A DNA stretch of 64,000 nucleotides, taken from NCBI GenBank assembly GCA_910576125.1, contig CAJTHM010000018.1:62001-126000 (forward strand), read 5' to 3'. The notes under the pieces were generated by a model that saw only the letters and a program-made list of their open reading frames with translations, did no database searches and had not been told where the DNA came from. The translations under genes and the position numbers were made by a program. Of the stretch, positions 26,249 to 34,698 are shown piece by piece; within the stretch, counting starts at the first letter, position 1, and each line of letters begins with the position of its first letter. Source of the DNA: Lachnospiraceae bacterium. GTDB lineage: Bacteria; Bacillota; Clostridia; Lachnospirales; Lachnospiraceae.

Positions 26249-27025
26249 ATGCTAAAAGGATTATATACCGCTTACACCGCCATGGTCAACGAGCAGCACA
26301 GGCTCGACACCATGACCAATAATCTGGCTAACGCGTCCACAGTGGGATTTAAGAAAGAGGGGGCTACCAGCGAGAGTTTCAAGGATGTGCTGACTGTGAA
26401 GATTAAGGATGCTTCTGCAGGGCATGTGGGGCCTGAGCTTATCGGCAGGAACAATCCCGGCGTGAAAATCGGGGAGAACTATACGGATTATACCCAGGGC
26501 TCTTTCCGCATCACGGACAATACCTATGATTTGGCGTTGTCAGGAGACGGCTTTTTCGCCATCGAGTTCACCAACAAGGCGGGAGAGACTTCCACCATGT
26601 ATACCCGGGCCGGTCAGTTCACCCTGAACAGGGAGGGCTATCTGGTGACGGAGGACGGCGATTATGTGCTGGACAATCAAAGCCGGAGGATACGGCTGAA
26701 TACCTTGCTGGATTCAAAGATTGACGAAAACGGGACCATTTATCAGAATGACGTTGCCGTGGCCAGAATCGGACTCACTGACTTTGAGGATTATGATTAT
26801 CTGGAAAAATACGGGGAGACCTATTACAGGCCCATAGAGGGAGCAAGGACCACGCAGGCCAACGCGGAGATTAACTCAGGCTACCTGGAGATGTCCAATG
26901 TGCAGGTGGTATCGGAAATGGTGAACCTGATTGCCATCACCCGGAATTATGAGAGCAGTCAGAAGATTATCCAGACCTATGACGGTTCGCTGGAAATCGC
27001 GGCGACTCAGCTGGGCAGGGTTTAA
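26249..27025 (+). CDS. flhO: Flagellar hook-basal body protein FlhO (FlgF/FlgG family)
   Basis: Rod protein of 258 residues. Its N-terminus (MLKGLYTAYTAMVNEQHRLD, then NNLANASTVGFKKEG) is the family motif for export and rod assembly; the C-terminus (YLEMSNVQVVSEMVNLIAIT ... RNYESSQKIIQTYD) forms the matching coiled coil. It lies 29 bases after mbl and precedes a paralogous rod gene. No signal peptide is present, as expected for type III flagellar export. Distinguishing FlhO from FlgF or FlgG relies on the mbl neighbour. Confidence 0.92.
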   Translation: MLKGLYTAYTAMVNEQHRLDTMTNNLANASTVGFKKEGATSESFKDVLTVKIKDASAGHVGPELIGRNNPGVKIGENYTDYTQGSFRITDNTYDLALSGDGFFAIEFTNKAGETSTMYTRAGQFTLNREGYLVTEDGDYVLDNQSRRIRLNTLLDSKIDENGTIYQNDVAVARIGLTDFEDYDYLEKYGETYYRPIEGARTTQANAEINSGYLEMSNVQVVSEMVNLIAITRNYESSQKIIQTYDGSLEIAATQLGRV

Positions 27026-27106
27026 TGTAGCGGAAAACCGAGGAAGAGGACGGAATAAGAGAGCTGATTAAATCAGCCGGAGGACGGAAAGGAAGGAATC
27101 GGCATT

Positions 27107-27922
27107 ATGGTACGTAGTTTATGGACAGCGGCAACGGGCATGATTGCGCAGCAGACGAATCTTGACACGATCGCGCACAATCTGGCCAATGTAAATACAC
27201 AGGGGTATAAGACGCAGGTGAATGAATTCAAGACCTTGCTGTATCAGACCCTGCAGACGAAGACCACCACGGCCAACGGCGAGCAGAAGCCCACCAGCGC
27301 TCAGGTGGGACTGGGTGTGCGCAATTCCGCCATCACCACCATATTCAGAGAGGGCAACGCATTGGCGTCTGACAGCGACACCGCGTTCATGATAGACGGA
27401 AAGGGTTTCTTCGCAGTCCGCGGGGAAGACGGCAATACCTATTATACCCGTAACGGTAATTTCCAGTTCACTCTGGCCACCAACGGCAATATGCTGGCTA
27501 ACGAGGATGGTCTGCCGGTATTGGACACTAATGGACGGCCTATCATCCTGAATCAGAATTACATAGTCAGCAACATCACGGTGAGCGCTGACGGAGAACT
27601 GTGCTATCCGGATGCGAGCAAGAATCCGCAAGGTATGGGCATCCGCATCGCGCTGTTCCAGTTCAATAATCCCAACGGCCTGAACCGTCTGGCGGACAGC
27701 CTTTATGAGCAGTCTGCAGCCAGCGGCCAGCCTATCAATGAAGCGACCAACACAGCGGTGGAGAGGAGCAAGGTAATCCAGGGTTATCTGGAAGGTTCCA
27801 ACGTGCAGGTTGTGGATGAGATGGTGAACATGATTGTGGCACAGCGTTCCTATGAATTGAACTCCAAAGCCATCACCGCATCTGACGAGATGCTGCAGCA
27901 GGCCAATAACCTGCGCAGATAA
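27107..27922 (+). CDS. flhP: Flagellar hook-basal body protein FlhP (FlgG family)
   Basis: Second rod protein, 271 residues, with the conserved N-terminal block (MVRSLWTAATGMIAQQTNLD, NLANVNTQGYKT) and C-terminal block (GSNVQVVDEMVNMIVAQRSY). The central FlgE/F/G domain contains DGKGFFAVRGEDG. FlhO and FlhP in Bacillus make up the distal/proximal rod. It follows flhO after 81 bases that include a purine-rich ribosome site (GGAAAGGAAGG) and is followed 24 bases later by the rod-binding protein. Confidence 0.92.
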   Translation: MVRSLWTAATGMIAQQTNLDTIAHNLANVNTQGYKTQVNEFKTLLYQTLQTKTTTANGEQKPTSAQVGLGVRNSAITTIFREGNALASDSDTAFMIDGKGFFAVRGEDGNTYYTRNGNFQFTLATNGNMLANEDGLPVLDTNGRPIILNQNYIVSNITVSADGELCYPDASKNPQGMGIRIALFQFNNPNGLNRLADSLYEQSAASGQPINEATNTAVERSKVIQGYLEGSNVQVVDEMVNMIVAQRSYELNSKAITASDEMLQQANNLRR

Positions 27923-27946
27923 GCATAAAGCATAAGGGAGAGAAAA

Positions 27947-28369
27947 ATGGATTTCAGCAATATAACAGCAATGTACAGCGACACATATGCCAATGCGGCT
28001 AACCAGAGAGCGGCGAAACTGCAGGATAAGCTCAAGGACGCGGATTATGCGAAAGCTACAGATGCGGAGCTTATGGATGCCTGCAAGCAGTTCGAGGCCT
28101 ATTTCATCGAGCAGATGTACAAGGGCATGATGAAGACAGTTCCCACCAGTGAGAATACTTCCAATTATACATCTACTATGATGGATTATTACAAGGATCA
28201 GATGATTCAGAGCCTGGCGGAGGAGACCACGAATCAGAACGGCGGCCTGGGGCTGGCTCAGATGCTGTATGATCAGATGAAGCGGAACTTCAGCACGGCG
28301 GAACTTCTTCCGGATGCCGGAAAGTCTGAGAACAGCGAGACCGTAGCTGCGGTGGGCGAGGATTCATAA
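27947..28369 (+). CDS. Rod-binding protein (FlgJ N-terminal-domain type)
   Basis: Protein of 140 residues with the FlgJ rod-binding domain: DACKQFEAYFIEQMYKGMMK (about 45-64) followed by the second helix with YKDQMIQSLAEETTNQ and a GLGLAQMLYDQM helix near 103-114. It lacks the glucosaminidase domain found in enteric FlgJ, as usual in Firmicutes. It most likely caps or scaffolds rod growth for FlhO and FlhP encoded just upstream. A short acidic tail ends the protein. Confidence 0.88.
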   Translation: MDFSNITAMYSDTYANAANQRAAKLQDKLKDADYAKATDAELMDACKQFEAYFIEQMYKGMMKTVPTSENTSNYTSTMMDYYKDQMIQSLAEETTNQNGGLGLAQMLYDQMKRNFSTAELLPDAGKSENSETVAAVGEDS

Positions 28370-28527
28370 TCGTAATCCGGCAGGTTCTGCGGAAAAGTCA
28401 GATGTATTGGAATCATGAGATACTATGGAATTGGTCTGTGCCGCTGCAGGCGGCATGGTGGAAAGTAGGATAGACATCAATAGAATTCGTGTTCTGTGGG
28501 AAATCTATTGTGAAAAATAAATTCAGG

Positions 28528-28559
28528 ACAAGGCTGCTTGCATGAATAAGCAGCCTTGT
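28528..28559 (+). terminator. Strong hairpin after the flagellar rod genes
   Basis: Perfect 12-bp inverted repeat ACAAGGCTGCTT / AAGCAGCCTTGT with an 8-base loop. Only a weak T run follows (TCTGAT), so it may be a poor terminator, a transcript-end stabiliser or an attenuator for recD2, whose start is 30 bases downstream. The rest of the 28370-28588 gap holds no gene I can support. Confidence 0.6.
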
Positions 28560-28588
28560 TCTGATATATGAGATTGTGGGGAAGCCGG

Positions 28589-30874
28589 ATGGAGACGGTC
28601 AAGGGATATGTGGAACATATCATCTTTCAGAATAATGAGAACGGCTATACGGTCATGAATCTGATGACAGAGGGCAGTGAGATTATCTGTGTGGGTATGG
28701 GAAAGGGCCTGACCCAGGGAGAGAATATCGCTGTCCAGGGAGAATATGTGGACCATCCGGTCTATGGGACCCAGCTGAAGATGGCCAGTTTCCAGGTGGT
28801 GGTGCCCAAGGACAGTATCGGCATGGAGAGGTATCTGGGCTCAGGCGCCATAAAGGGAGTGGGGCCTGCGCTGGCGGCCAGAATCGTGAGGCAGTTCGGA
28901 GACGACACTTTCCGGATCATCGAGGAGGAGCCGGAGCGACTGGCGGAAATCCGGGGCGTCAGCGAGCGGAAAGCCCGGGACATCGCCGTGCAGATGGAGG
29001 AAAAGCGGGATCTGCGGGACGCGCTGGTCTTTCTGCAGCAGTACGGCATCTCCAATGCGCTGGCCGTGAAAATATACGAGACTTACGGAGCGAATCTCTA
29101 TGGCGTCATGAAAGAGAACCCCTACCGCCTGGCAGAGGACATTCATGGAATCGGCTTTCGGCTGGCGGACGAACTGGCGGAAAAAATCGGCATCCACACA
29201 GATTCGGACTATCGCATCCGGAGCGGTATCTTTTATACGCTGCTTCAGACCGTGGGGGAGGGACATTGCTATTTTCCCATGGAAAGCCTGCTGGAGAGAG
29301 CCGGGAAGCTGCTGGGGGTGGCGAAAGAGCATATACGTCCCCAGCTGGACAATCTGATGATGGATAAGAAACTGGTGATAAAGGGAGACAATGTCTTTTC
29401 CTCTTCTTATTATTACGCGGAGCTCAACTGTGCCCGGATGCTGGAGGAACTGAACATATGGATGCGGCCCGGGGATTCGGAAAGTCCGGCGGAGTCCGGA
29501 ACGGAACCGCCCGGGAGAGAAAACGGAGGCACTGGCCTGGATCCGGAAGTGGCAGAGCATCTGAAAAAGCTGGCAAAGAGCCTGCACATGGAATTGGACG
29601 AGCTGCAGCTTCGCGCGGTGACAGAGGCGATTCACAACGGCCTGTTCATCCTGTCCGGCGGCCCCGGCACAGGCAAGACCACCACCATCAACATGATGAT
29701 CCGCTATTTTGAGGCGGAGGGCCTGGACATTTTCCTGGCGGCTCCCACGGGCCGCGCGGCCAAGCGCATGACGGAGGCCACGGGCTTCGAGGCCCGGACG
29801 ATTCACCGTATGCTGGAACTGAACAGCGCGCTGTCGGATGAGGATACGAAAAAAGTAAGATTCGAGAGAAATGAAGAGAACCCGCTGGAAGCGGATGTGA
29901 TCATCATAGACGAAATGTCCATGGTGGACATTCAGCTGTTCCAGGCGCTGCTAAAGGCGGTTGCCCCGGGAACCAGACTGGTGCTGGTAGGGGATGTGAA
30001 CCAGCTGCCCAGCGTGGGGCCGGGACAGGTGCTGCGCGATCTCATAGCCAGCAGATGCTTTCCGATGGTGGAGCTGAAGAAAATCTTCCGGCAGGCGGAG
30101 GAGAGCGATATCATCGTGAATGCCCACCGAATCAATCGCGGGGAGCAGATCGCCCTGGACAATAAGTCCAAAGACTTCTTCCTGCTGGAAAGAAATGACA
30201 TAAATGTCATATATAAGCATATGATACAATTGATACAGGAAAAGATGCCCCGGTATGTGAAAGCTACGCCTTTTGACATACAGGTGCTCACTCCCATGCG
30301 GAAAGGCCCTCTGGGCTGCGAGACGCTCAACGGCATCCTGCAGAGATACCTGAATCCGTCGGATGGGCGGAAGAAGGAGCACATGAGCGGAGCCGGCATC
30401 TACCGCGAGGGAGACAAGGTGATGCAGATCCGGAACAATTACCAGCTGGAATGGGAAATCGTCAGCAAGTACGGCATCCCTGTGGATCGGGGCACGGGAG
30501 TCTTCAACGGGGACATGGGCAGAATCGTGGAGATTCAGGAAAATGCCTCCTGCCTGGTAGTGGAGTACGATGAGCAGAGGCGGGTCACCTATCCTTTCTC
30601 CCTGCTGGAAGAGCTGGAACTGTCCTATGCCATCACCATCCACAAATCCCAGGGAAGCGAATATCCGGCGGTAGTCATGCCGCTTCTGAGCGGCCCCCGG
30701 ATGCTGTTCAACCGAAATCTGCTGTATACGGCAATCACCAGGGCCAAAAGCTGCGTCACTATCCTGGGCAGCAGCGCCACTGTGCGGGGCATGATAGACA
30801 ATGTCAGCGAAAACCGCAGGTATACGGCGCTGGCGGCGAGGATAAGGGAGCAATACGAAAACGCTCCCGGCTAG
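28589..30874 (+). CDS. recD2: RecD2-type 5'-3' DNA helicase
   Basis: Superfamily 1B helicase of 761 residues. The N-terminal region starts with an OB-like fold (VKGYVEHIIFQNNENGYTV) and carries helix-hairpin-helix elements (SGAIKGVGPALAARIV near 90-105), absent from true RecD. Motif I GGPGTGKTTT lies near 357, Walker B IIDEMSMVD near 440, and the C-terminal UvrD-like motifs TIHKSQGSEYPAVV and LLYTAITRAK near 685-720. No recB or recC is nearby, which fits RecD2. ATG 28589 is chosen over an in-frame start 21 bases upstream because the family begins at METVKGYVE. Confidence 0.93.
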   Translation: METVKGYVEHIIFQNNENGYTVMNLMTEGSEIICVGMGKGLTQGENIAVQGEYVDHPVYGTQLKMASFQVVVPKDSIGMERYLGSGAIKGVGPALAARIVRQFGDDTFRIIEEEPERLAEIRGVSERKARDIAVQMEEKRDLRDALVFLQQYGISNALAVKIYETYGANLYGVMKENPYRLAEDIHGIGFRLADELAEKIGIHTDSDYRIRSGIFYTLLQTVGEGHCYFPMESLLERAGKLLGVAKEHIRPQLDNLMMDKKLVIKGDNVFSSSYYYAELNCARMLEELNIWMRPGDSESPAESGTEPPGRENGGTGLDPEVAEHLKKLAKSLHMELDELQLRAVTEAIHNGLFILSGGPGTGKTTTINMMIRYFEAEGLDIFLAAPTGRAAKRMTEATGFEARTIHRMLELNSALSDEDTKKVRFERNEENPLEADVIIIDEMSMVDIQLFQALLKAVAPGTRLVLVGDVNQLPSVGPGQVLRDLIASRCFPMVELKKIFRQAEESDIIVNAHRINRGEQIALDNKSKDFFLLERNDINVIYKHMIQLIQEKMPRYVKATPFDIQVLTPMRKGPLGCETLNGILQRYLNPSDGRKKEHMSGAGIYREGDKVMQIRNNYQLEWEIVSKYGIPVDRGTGVFNGDMGRIVEIQENASCLVVEYDEQRRVTYPFSLLEELELSYAITIHKSQGSEYPAVVMPLLSGPRMLFNRNLLYTAITRAKSCVTILGSSATVRGMIDNVSENRRYTALAARIREQYENAPG

Positions 30875-30885
30875 AAAATGCCTCA

Positions 30886-30916
30886 GGAAAAAACGCAAAA
30901 GGGCGGCGTTTTTTCC
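30886..30916 (+). terminator. Terminator after recD2
   Basis: Perfect 11-bp inverted repeat GGAAAAAACGC / GCGTTTTTTCC around a 9-base loop, 12 bases after the recD2 stop; the T run is the 3' arm itself. The A-rich 5' arm may allow function on the other strand. Confidence 0.75.
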
Positions 30917-30992
30917 AATATATTTTATAAAATCTATAAACTGGAAAAGATAAGTCGGAGAAGGTTCCCGGAACAGGAGGATTCGAGGAACC

Positions 30993-31772
30993 ATGACAAG
31001 GAGAACGGAAAAAGCGACAGAGCTACAAAAGCGGGCCATTGCAAGGATGAGACCGAGGGCGGCGGCAAAAGCCTGGGAGGGCGTGCTGCAGCTCCTCTAT
31101 CCGCTCCGCTGCCCGGCCTGCGACGGCATCGTGACGCCGGCGGGAGAGAAAATCTGCCTGGAATGCCTGGGCAGGCTGCGGCTCCTGACGCCGCCCTGGT
31201 GCATGAAATGCGGGAAAAAGCTGGCGGAAGAAGGAGAGTTCTGCGCTGACTGCAGGCGGAAAAGCCATGTGTTTGACAGAGGCAGGGCGCTGTATTCCTA
31301 CGAGAGCGCTGCAGCCTCTGTCTATCGGTTCAAATACGGCGGCAGACGGGAGTACTCGGATTTTTATGGGGAGCAGCTGACAGAGTATCTGGGGGATTTC
31401 ATCCGGAGCGTCCGGCCGGATGCCCTTATCCCCATCCCCCTGCACCGGAAAAGGATGGCTGCACGGGGATATAATCAGGCGCAGCTGCTGGCGGAAGCCG
31501 TGGAAAAACGTATGGGGATACCTGTATACAGGGATTTTCTGCTCAGAGTGAAAAATACCGCGCCCCTGAAATATGAAAATCCGAAAGAACGGCAAAATAA
31601 TTTGAAAAGGGCTTTTAATATAGCGCGAAATGATGTAAAATTAAAGAGAGTGGTAGTTGTGGATGACATCTATACTACCGGCAGCACCATGGACGAAGCG
31701 GCAGGGGTTCTGAAAGCGTCCGGCGTTGAGGTGGTCTGTTTCATTGCTTTGGCAAGCGGCGCAGGTATTTGA
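30993..31772 (+). CDS. comFC: ComF-family amidophosphoribosyltransferase-like protein
   Basis: Protein of 259 residues with an N-terminal zinc-binding double pair of cysteines (CPACDG, CLEC, CMKCG, CADC, roughly residues 40-90) and a C-terminal phosphoribosyltransferase-like domain with the PRPP loop VVVDDIYTTGSTMDEA near 220-235. ComFC is needed for natural transformation in Bacillus and acts after DNA uptake. Here it stands without comFA but is followed by yvyF as in Bacillus comFC-yvyF. The N-terminal basic extension of about 30 residues is of unknown meaning. Confidence 0.88.
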   Translation: MTRRTEKATELQKRAIARMRPRAAAKAWEGVLQLLYPLRCPACDGIVTPAGEKICLECLGRLRLLTPPWCMKCGKKLAEEGEFCADCRRKSHVFDRGRALYSYESAAASVYRFKYGGRREYSDFYGEQLTEYLGDFIRSVRPDALIPIPLHRKRMAARGYNQAQLLAEAVEKRMGIPVYRDFLLRVKNTAPLKYENPKERQNNLKRAFNIARNDVKLKRVVVVDDIYTTGSTMDEAAGVLKASGVEVVCFIALASGAGI

Positions 31773-31809
31773 AATAAGAATAGTGCATAAAGGCACAGAG
31801 GAGAATACT

Positions 31810-32217
31810 ATGAATGTGAGAAATTGCAGAAGCTGTGGATGTATTTTCAATTATGTGGCCGGTCAGGTGATTTGCCCTGCCTGCCGCGACAAGGTGGAGA
31901 AGAAGTTCCAGGAAGTGAAAGACTATATCCGGGAGAATAAAGGCGTAGGCATCCAGGAGGTGGCGGAAGCCTGTGATGTGGATGCCGGTCAGATTCGCCA
32001 GTGGCTCAGAGAGGAGCGCCTGGAGCTGGCGGAGGGTTCCGCGATGTATCTGAAGTGCGAATCCTGCGGACAGTCCATTCGCAGCGGCAGATTCTGCGAC
32101 AAGTGCAAGGCGAATATGACCAGGGATCTGCAGGATGCCATCAAGATCAATAAGCCGTTGGATCTGAAGCCTGAAAAGAACCAGGGAGACAGCGCGAAGA
32201 TGAGGTTTTTGAAATAG
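31810..32217 (+). CDS. yvyF: YvyF-type flagellar operon zinc-finger protein
   Basis: Protein of 135 residues with two zinc-ribbon-like sites, CRSCGCIF ... CPAC near 7-24 and CESCGQSI ... CDKC near 83-101, flanking a small helix-turn-helix-like segment (GVGIQEVAEACDVDAGQIRQ, about 48-67). This matches the YvyF family found between comF and flgM in Bacillus and annotated as a flagellar operon protein. ATG 31810 follows GAGGAG at 31799-31804; the longer upstream frame overlaps comF and is not conserved in character. A regulatory role in flagellar expression is presumed. Confidence 0.85.
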   Translation: MNVRNCRSCGCIFNYVAGQVICPACRDKVEKKFQEVKDYIRENKGVGIQEVAEACDVDAGQIRQWLREERLELAEGSAMYLKCESCGQSIRSGRFCDKCKANMTRDLQDAIKINKPLDLKPEKNQGDSAKMRFLK

Positions 32218-32228
32218 GAGGTCTTTCA

Positions 32229-32621
32229 ATGCTCAGTGAAGAACGCATCATCCTGATGACCCGTATGGCTTCCTATGAGAAGGGAGAGGGCAGGGAAAAC
32301 GTCAAGATAGGAAATTATTTCCGCAGCGACTATATCGCGCTGCAGATTCTCAAGGCTGTAGTCTGCGCAATCATAGCATTCGGGATTATGTTCGGTCTCT
32401 ATATGTTGTGCAATTTCGAGGATTTTATGGAGAATCTGTACAAGATGGATCTGCTGGCGTTCGCCAAGGATGTACTGACGTATTTTGTCGCCATAGTGGG
32501 TGGCTACGCGGTGCTTACGTATAGCGTCTGCACCTGGAGGTATGCCATGGCCAAGAAAAGTCTGAAATGTTATTATCATAATTTAAAAAAGCTGAGTTCC
32601 CTTTATAATGAGACGCAGTAG
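32229..32621 (+). CDS. Two-helix membrane protein of unknown function
   Basis: Protein of 130 residues that I do not recognise. Seen: a charged N-terminal part (1-38), two hydrophobic segments (about 43-62 and 84-104) and a basic C-terminal tail ending KSLKCYYHNLKKL. GGAGG lies just before ATG 32229 and the gene starts 11 bases after yvyF. It precedes a second unknown membrane protein and then cdaA, in the same direction and with small gaps, so it may act with the cyclic-di-AMP enzyme. No catalytic motif is visible. Confidence 0.75.
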   Translation: MLSEERIILMTRMASYEKGEGRENVKIGNYFRSDYIALQILKAVVCAIIAFGIMFGLYMLCNFEDFMENLYKMDLLAFAKDVLTYFVAIVGGYAVLTYSVCTWRYAMAKKSLKCYYHNLKKLSSLYNETQ

Positions 32622-32644
32622 AGGAATCGCAGCTGGAGGTCAGA

Positions 32645-33766
32645 ATGATAGTTTTACTGGAAATGAAGGAAAGGATAAAGCTGATTTACAGCAAATATGA
32701 GGCTTTCATCATACCGGTCTTCAAATTTTTGCTTGCCTTTATCGTTTTCAACACACTCAATAGCAGGATGGGCTATATGACGCGGATCGATGATATGACG
32801 ATTGAGCTGATTACCGCCCTGGCCTGCTCGTTTTTACCGCTCGGGCTGATGGTCCTGATTGCGGCGGTATTCAGCCTGATGCATATGTACGCGCTCTCCA
32901 TGGAAGTGGCGTTGGTGGGGTTGTGCATGTACCTGATTATGTACCTGCTGTTTTTCCGCTTCAGCCCCAAGGATTCCCTGGTGGTGGTATTGACGCCCCT
33001 TTTGTTCGCTTTTAAGATTCCCTATGTGGTTCCGATTGCGGTGGGGCTGTTGTGCGGACCGTCTTCGCTGGTGTCCGTGGGCTGCGGCATAGCCGTGTTC
33101 TATCTGCTGCAGACAGTGATTGACAGCGCGCCCAACATCCGGACCATGGGGGATGAGGCAATCCTGGAGAAAGTGCGGATGATGGTGGAGAGCATCGTCG
33201 GGAACAAGGCCATGCTGGTGATGATCGCGGCATTTGCGTTCACTGTGCTGGTGGTCTATCTGATTCGCAGGATGTCCGTGGACTATTCCTGGACTATCGC
33301 CATGGTGGCGGGAGCCATGATAAATGTGGTCCTGCTTCTGATAGGGGATTTGCTCTATGATGTCAACCTCTCTGTGGGAAGCGTGCTTTTAGGCTCTCTT
33401 CTGGCCATAGTGGTGGCCAAGGTGCTGGAGTTCTTCCGTTTCTGTGTGGACTACAGCCGCACGGAGAAAGTGCAGTTTGAGGATGATGAATATTATTATT
33501 ATGTGAAGGCTGTCCCCAAGATGACAGTCGCCGTGCCCACTAAGACAGTGAAGAGAATCAACTCCCAGCGAGGCGGGGAATCGGAGCCGGGGATGTCCCG
33601 GCAGCCGGGCCGGAGCGTTGAGACCCAGAGGACGCCCTCCGACAGGAACGGTTCCAGGGCGGCGCGCCCCCAGGGACGAAGCGGAGCCCGAAAGGGGCAG
33701 CGGGGCATGACTATGGGGAATGCCGAGAGGCAGATGGATACGGATGATAATCTGGAAGAAATATGA
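32645..33766 (+). CDS. Polytopic membrane protein with basic low-complexity tail, unknown function
   Basis: Protein of 373 residues that I do not recognise. About eight hydrophobic segments occupy residues 18-270; the last 75 residues are Arg/Gly/Ser-rich and probably disordered and cytoplasmic (RGGESEPGMSRQPGRS and similar). Two of the hydrophobic segments flank VRMMVESIVGNKAML, a long amphipathic helix. ATG 32645 has GGAGG at 32634-32638. It sits directly upstream of cdaA (41-base gap) and after the two-helix protein, suggesting a four-gene unit with cdaA and cdaR. Confidence 0.75.
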   Translation: MIVLLEMKERIKLIYSKYEAFIIPVFKFLLAFIVFNTLNSRMGYMTRIDDMTIELITALACSFLPLGLMVLIAAVFSLMHMYALSMEVALVGLCMYLIMYLLFFRFSPKDSLVVVLTPLLFAFKIPYVVPIAVGLLCGPSSLVSVGCGIAVFYLLQTVIDSAPNIRTMGDEAILEKVRMMVESIVGNKAMLVMIAAFAFTVLVVYLIRRMSVDYSWTIAMVAGAMINVVLLLIGDLLYDVNLSVGSVLLGSLLAIVVAKVLEFFRFCVDYSRTEKVQFEDDEYYYYVKAVPKMTVAVPTKTVKRINSQRGGESEPGMSRQPGRSVETQRTPSDRNGSRAARPQGRSGARKGQRGMTMGNAERQMDTDDNLEEI

Positions 33767-33807
33767 AGAGTGGCCCAAACAGGCCCCAAAAGTAAGGTTG
33801 GTATGAG

Positions 33808-34698
33808 ATGCAGTGGATTGAGACAGCAAATGAATACCTGAAAAATATCAAAACATACGCGAACACCATTGATTTGTATGATGTGCTGGAAATCCTGATC
33901 ATAGCCTTTCTGGTATATTCTATCCTGGCGTGGATGAAGACTACCAGATCCTGGAGGGTGCTGCGGGGCCTGGTGGTGATTTTCCTGTTCGTATTGGTGG
34001 TGGACCTGATGCAGATGACCACTATCATGTGGATGACCCGGAACGTGCTGGGTTTTGCGGTGACGGCAGTCATCGTGGCCATGCAGCCGGAACTGCGCCA
34101 GGCTCTGGAGCAGCTGGGGGAAAAGAATTTCCTGCCATCGTTTTCCAATTCTTCCCGGAAGATGGAGGAGACATTTTCCGAGAAGACGGTAGGTGAAATC
34201 GTAAAGGCCTGCGTGGAGATGGGCAAGGTGAAGACCGGTGCCCTAATTGTGGTGGAGAGAAAAGAATCTTTGAAAGATTACGAGAGGACCGGCATCGAAG
34301 TGGACGGAGTTGTGACCAGCCAGCTGCTCATCAATATCTTTGAGCATAATACACCTCTTCATGACGGTGCGGTCATCGTGAGGGGCAACAGGGTGACCTA
34401 TGCCACCTGCTATCTGCCCCTGTCCGACAATCTGGGCCTGAGCAAGGAGCTGGGCACCAGGCACCGGGCGGGCGTAGGCGTATCGGAAGCGACGGATTCC
34501 ATGACATTGATCGTATCGGAAGAGACGGGCGGCATCAGCCTGGCTTATGAAGGCGAGCTGCAAAGGCATCTGGGAGCGGAGGAGCTGCGTGACAAAATGC
34601 GGCAGATTATGGATTTGAATGGAGAAGAGGATGCAAAAGGCATACACAAACGGAGAGGAAAAAACAGGGCGAAAGGTGAAAAGAAAGATACTGAATAA
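33808..34698 (+). CDS. cdaA: CdaA, membrane diadenylate cyclase
   Basis: Makes cyclic di-AMP from two ATP. The 296-residue protein has membrane segments at about 25-45, 52-68 and 75-95 and a DAC (DisA_N) domain with the catalytic motifs LHDGAVIV (near 187-194) and GTRHRAGVG (near 220-228). A charged C-terminal tail ends in a Lys/Arg-rich stretch that overlaps the cdaR start. cdaA-cdaR-glmM is the standard Firmicutes operon; CdaR and GlmM both bind and modulate CdaA. Confidence 0.96.
   Translation: MQWIETANEYLKNIKTYANTIDLYDVLEILIIAFLVYSILAWMKTTRSWRVLRGLVVIFLFVLVVDLMQMTTIMWMTRNVLGFAVTAVIVAMQPELRQALEQLGEKNFLPSFSNSSRKMEETFSEKTVGEIVKACVEMGKVKTGALIVVERKESLKDYERTGIEVDGVVTSQLLINIFEHNTPLHDGAVIVRGNRVTYATCYLPLSDNLGLSKELGTRHRAGVGVSEATDSMTLIVSEETGGISLAYEGELQRHLGAEELRDKMRQIMDLNGEEDAKGIHKRRGKNRAKGEKKDTE

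Noticed and set aside
28528..28559. Hairpin after the rod genes as a riboswitch or small RNA
   Set aside because: It is a single simple inverted repeat with no conserved aptamer-like core; kept only as a terminator-like hairpin.
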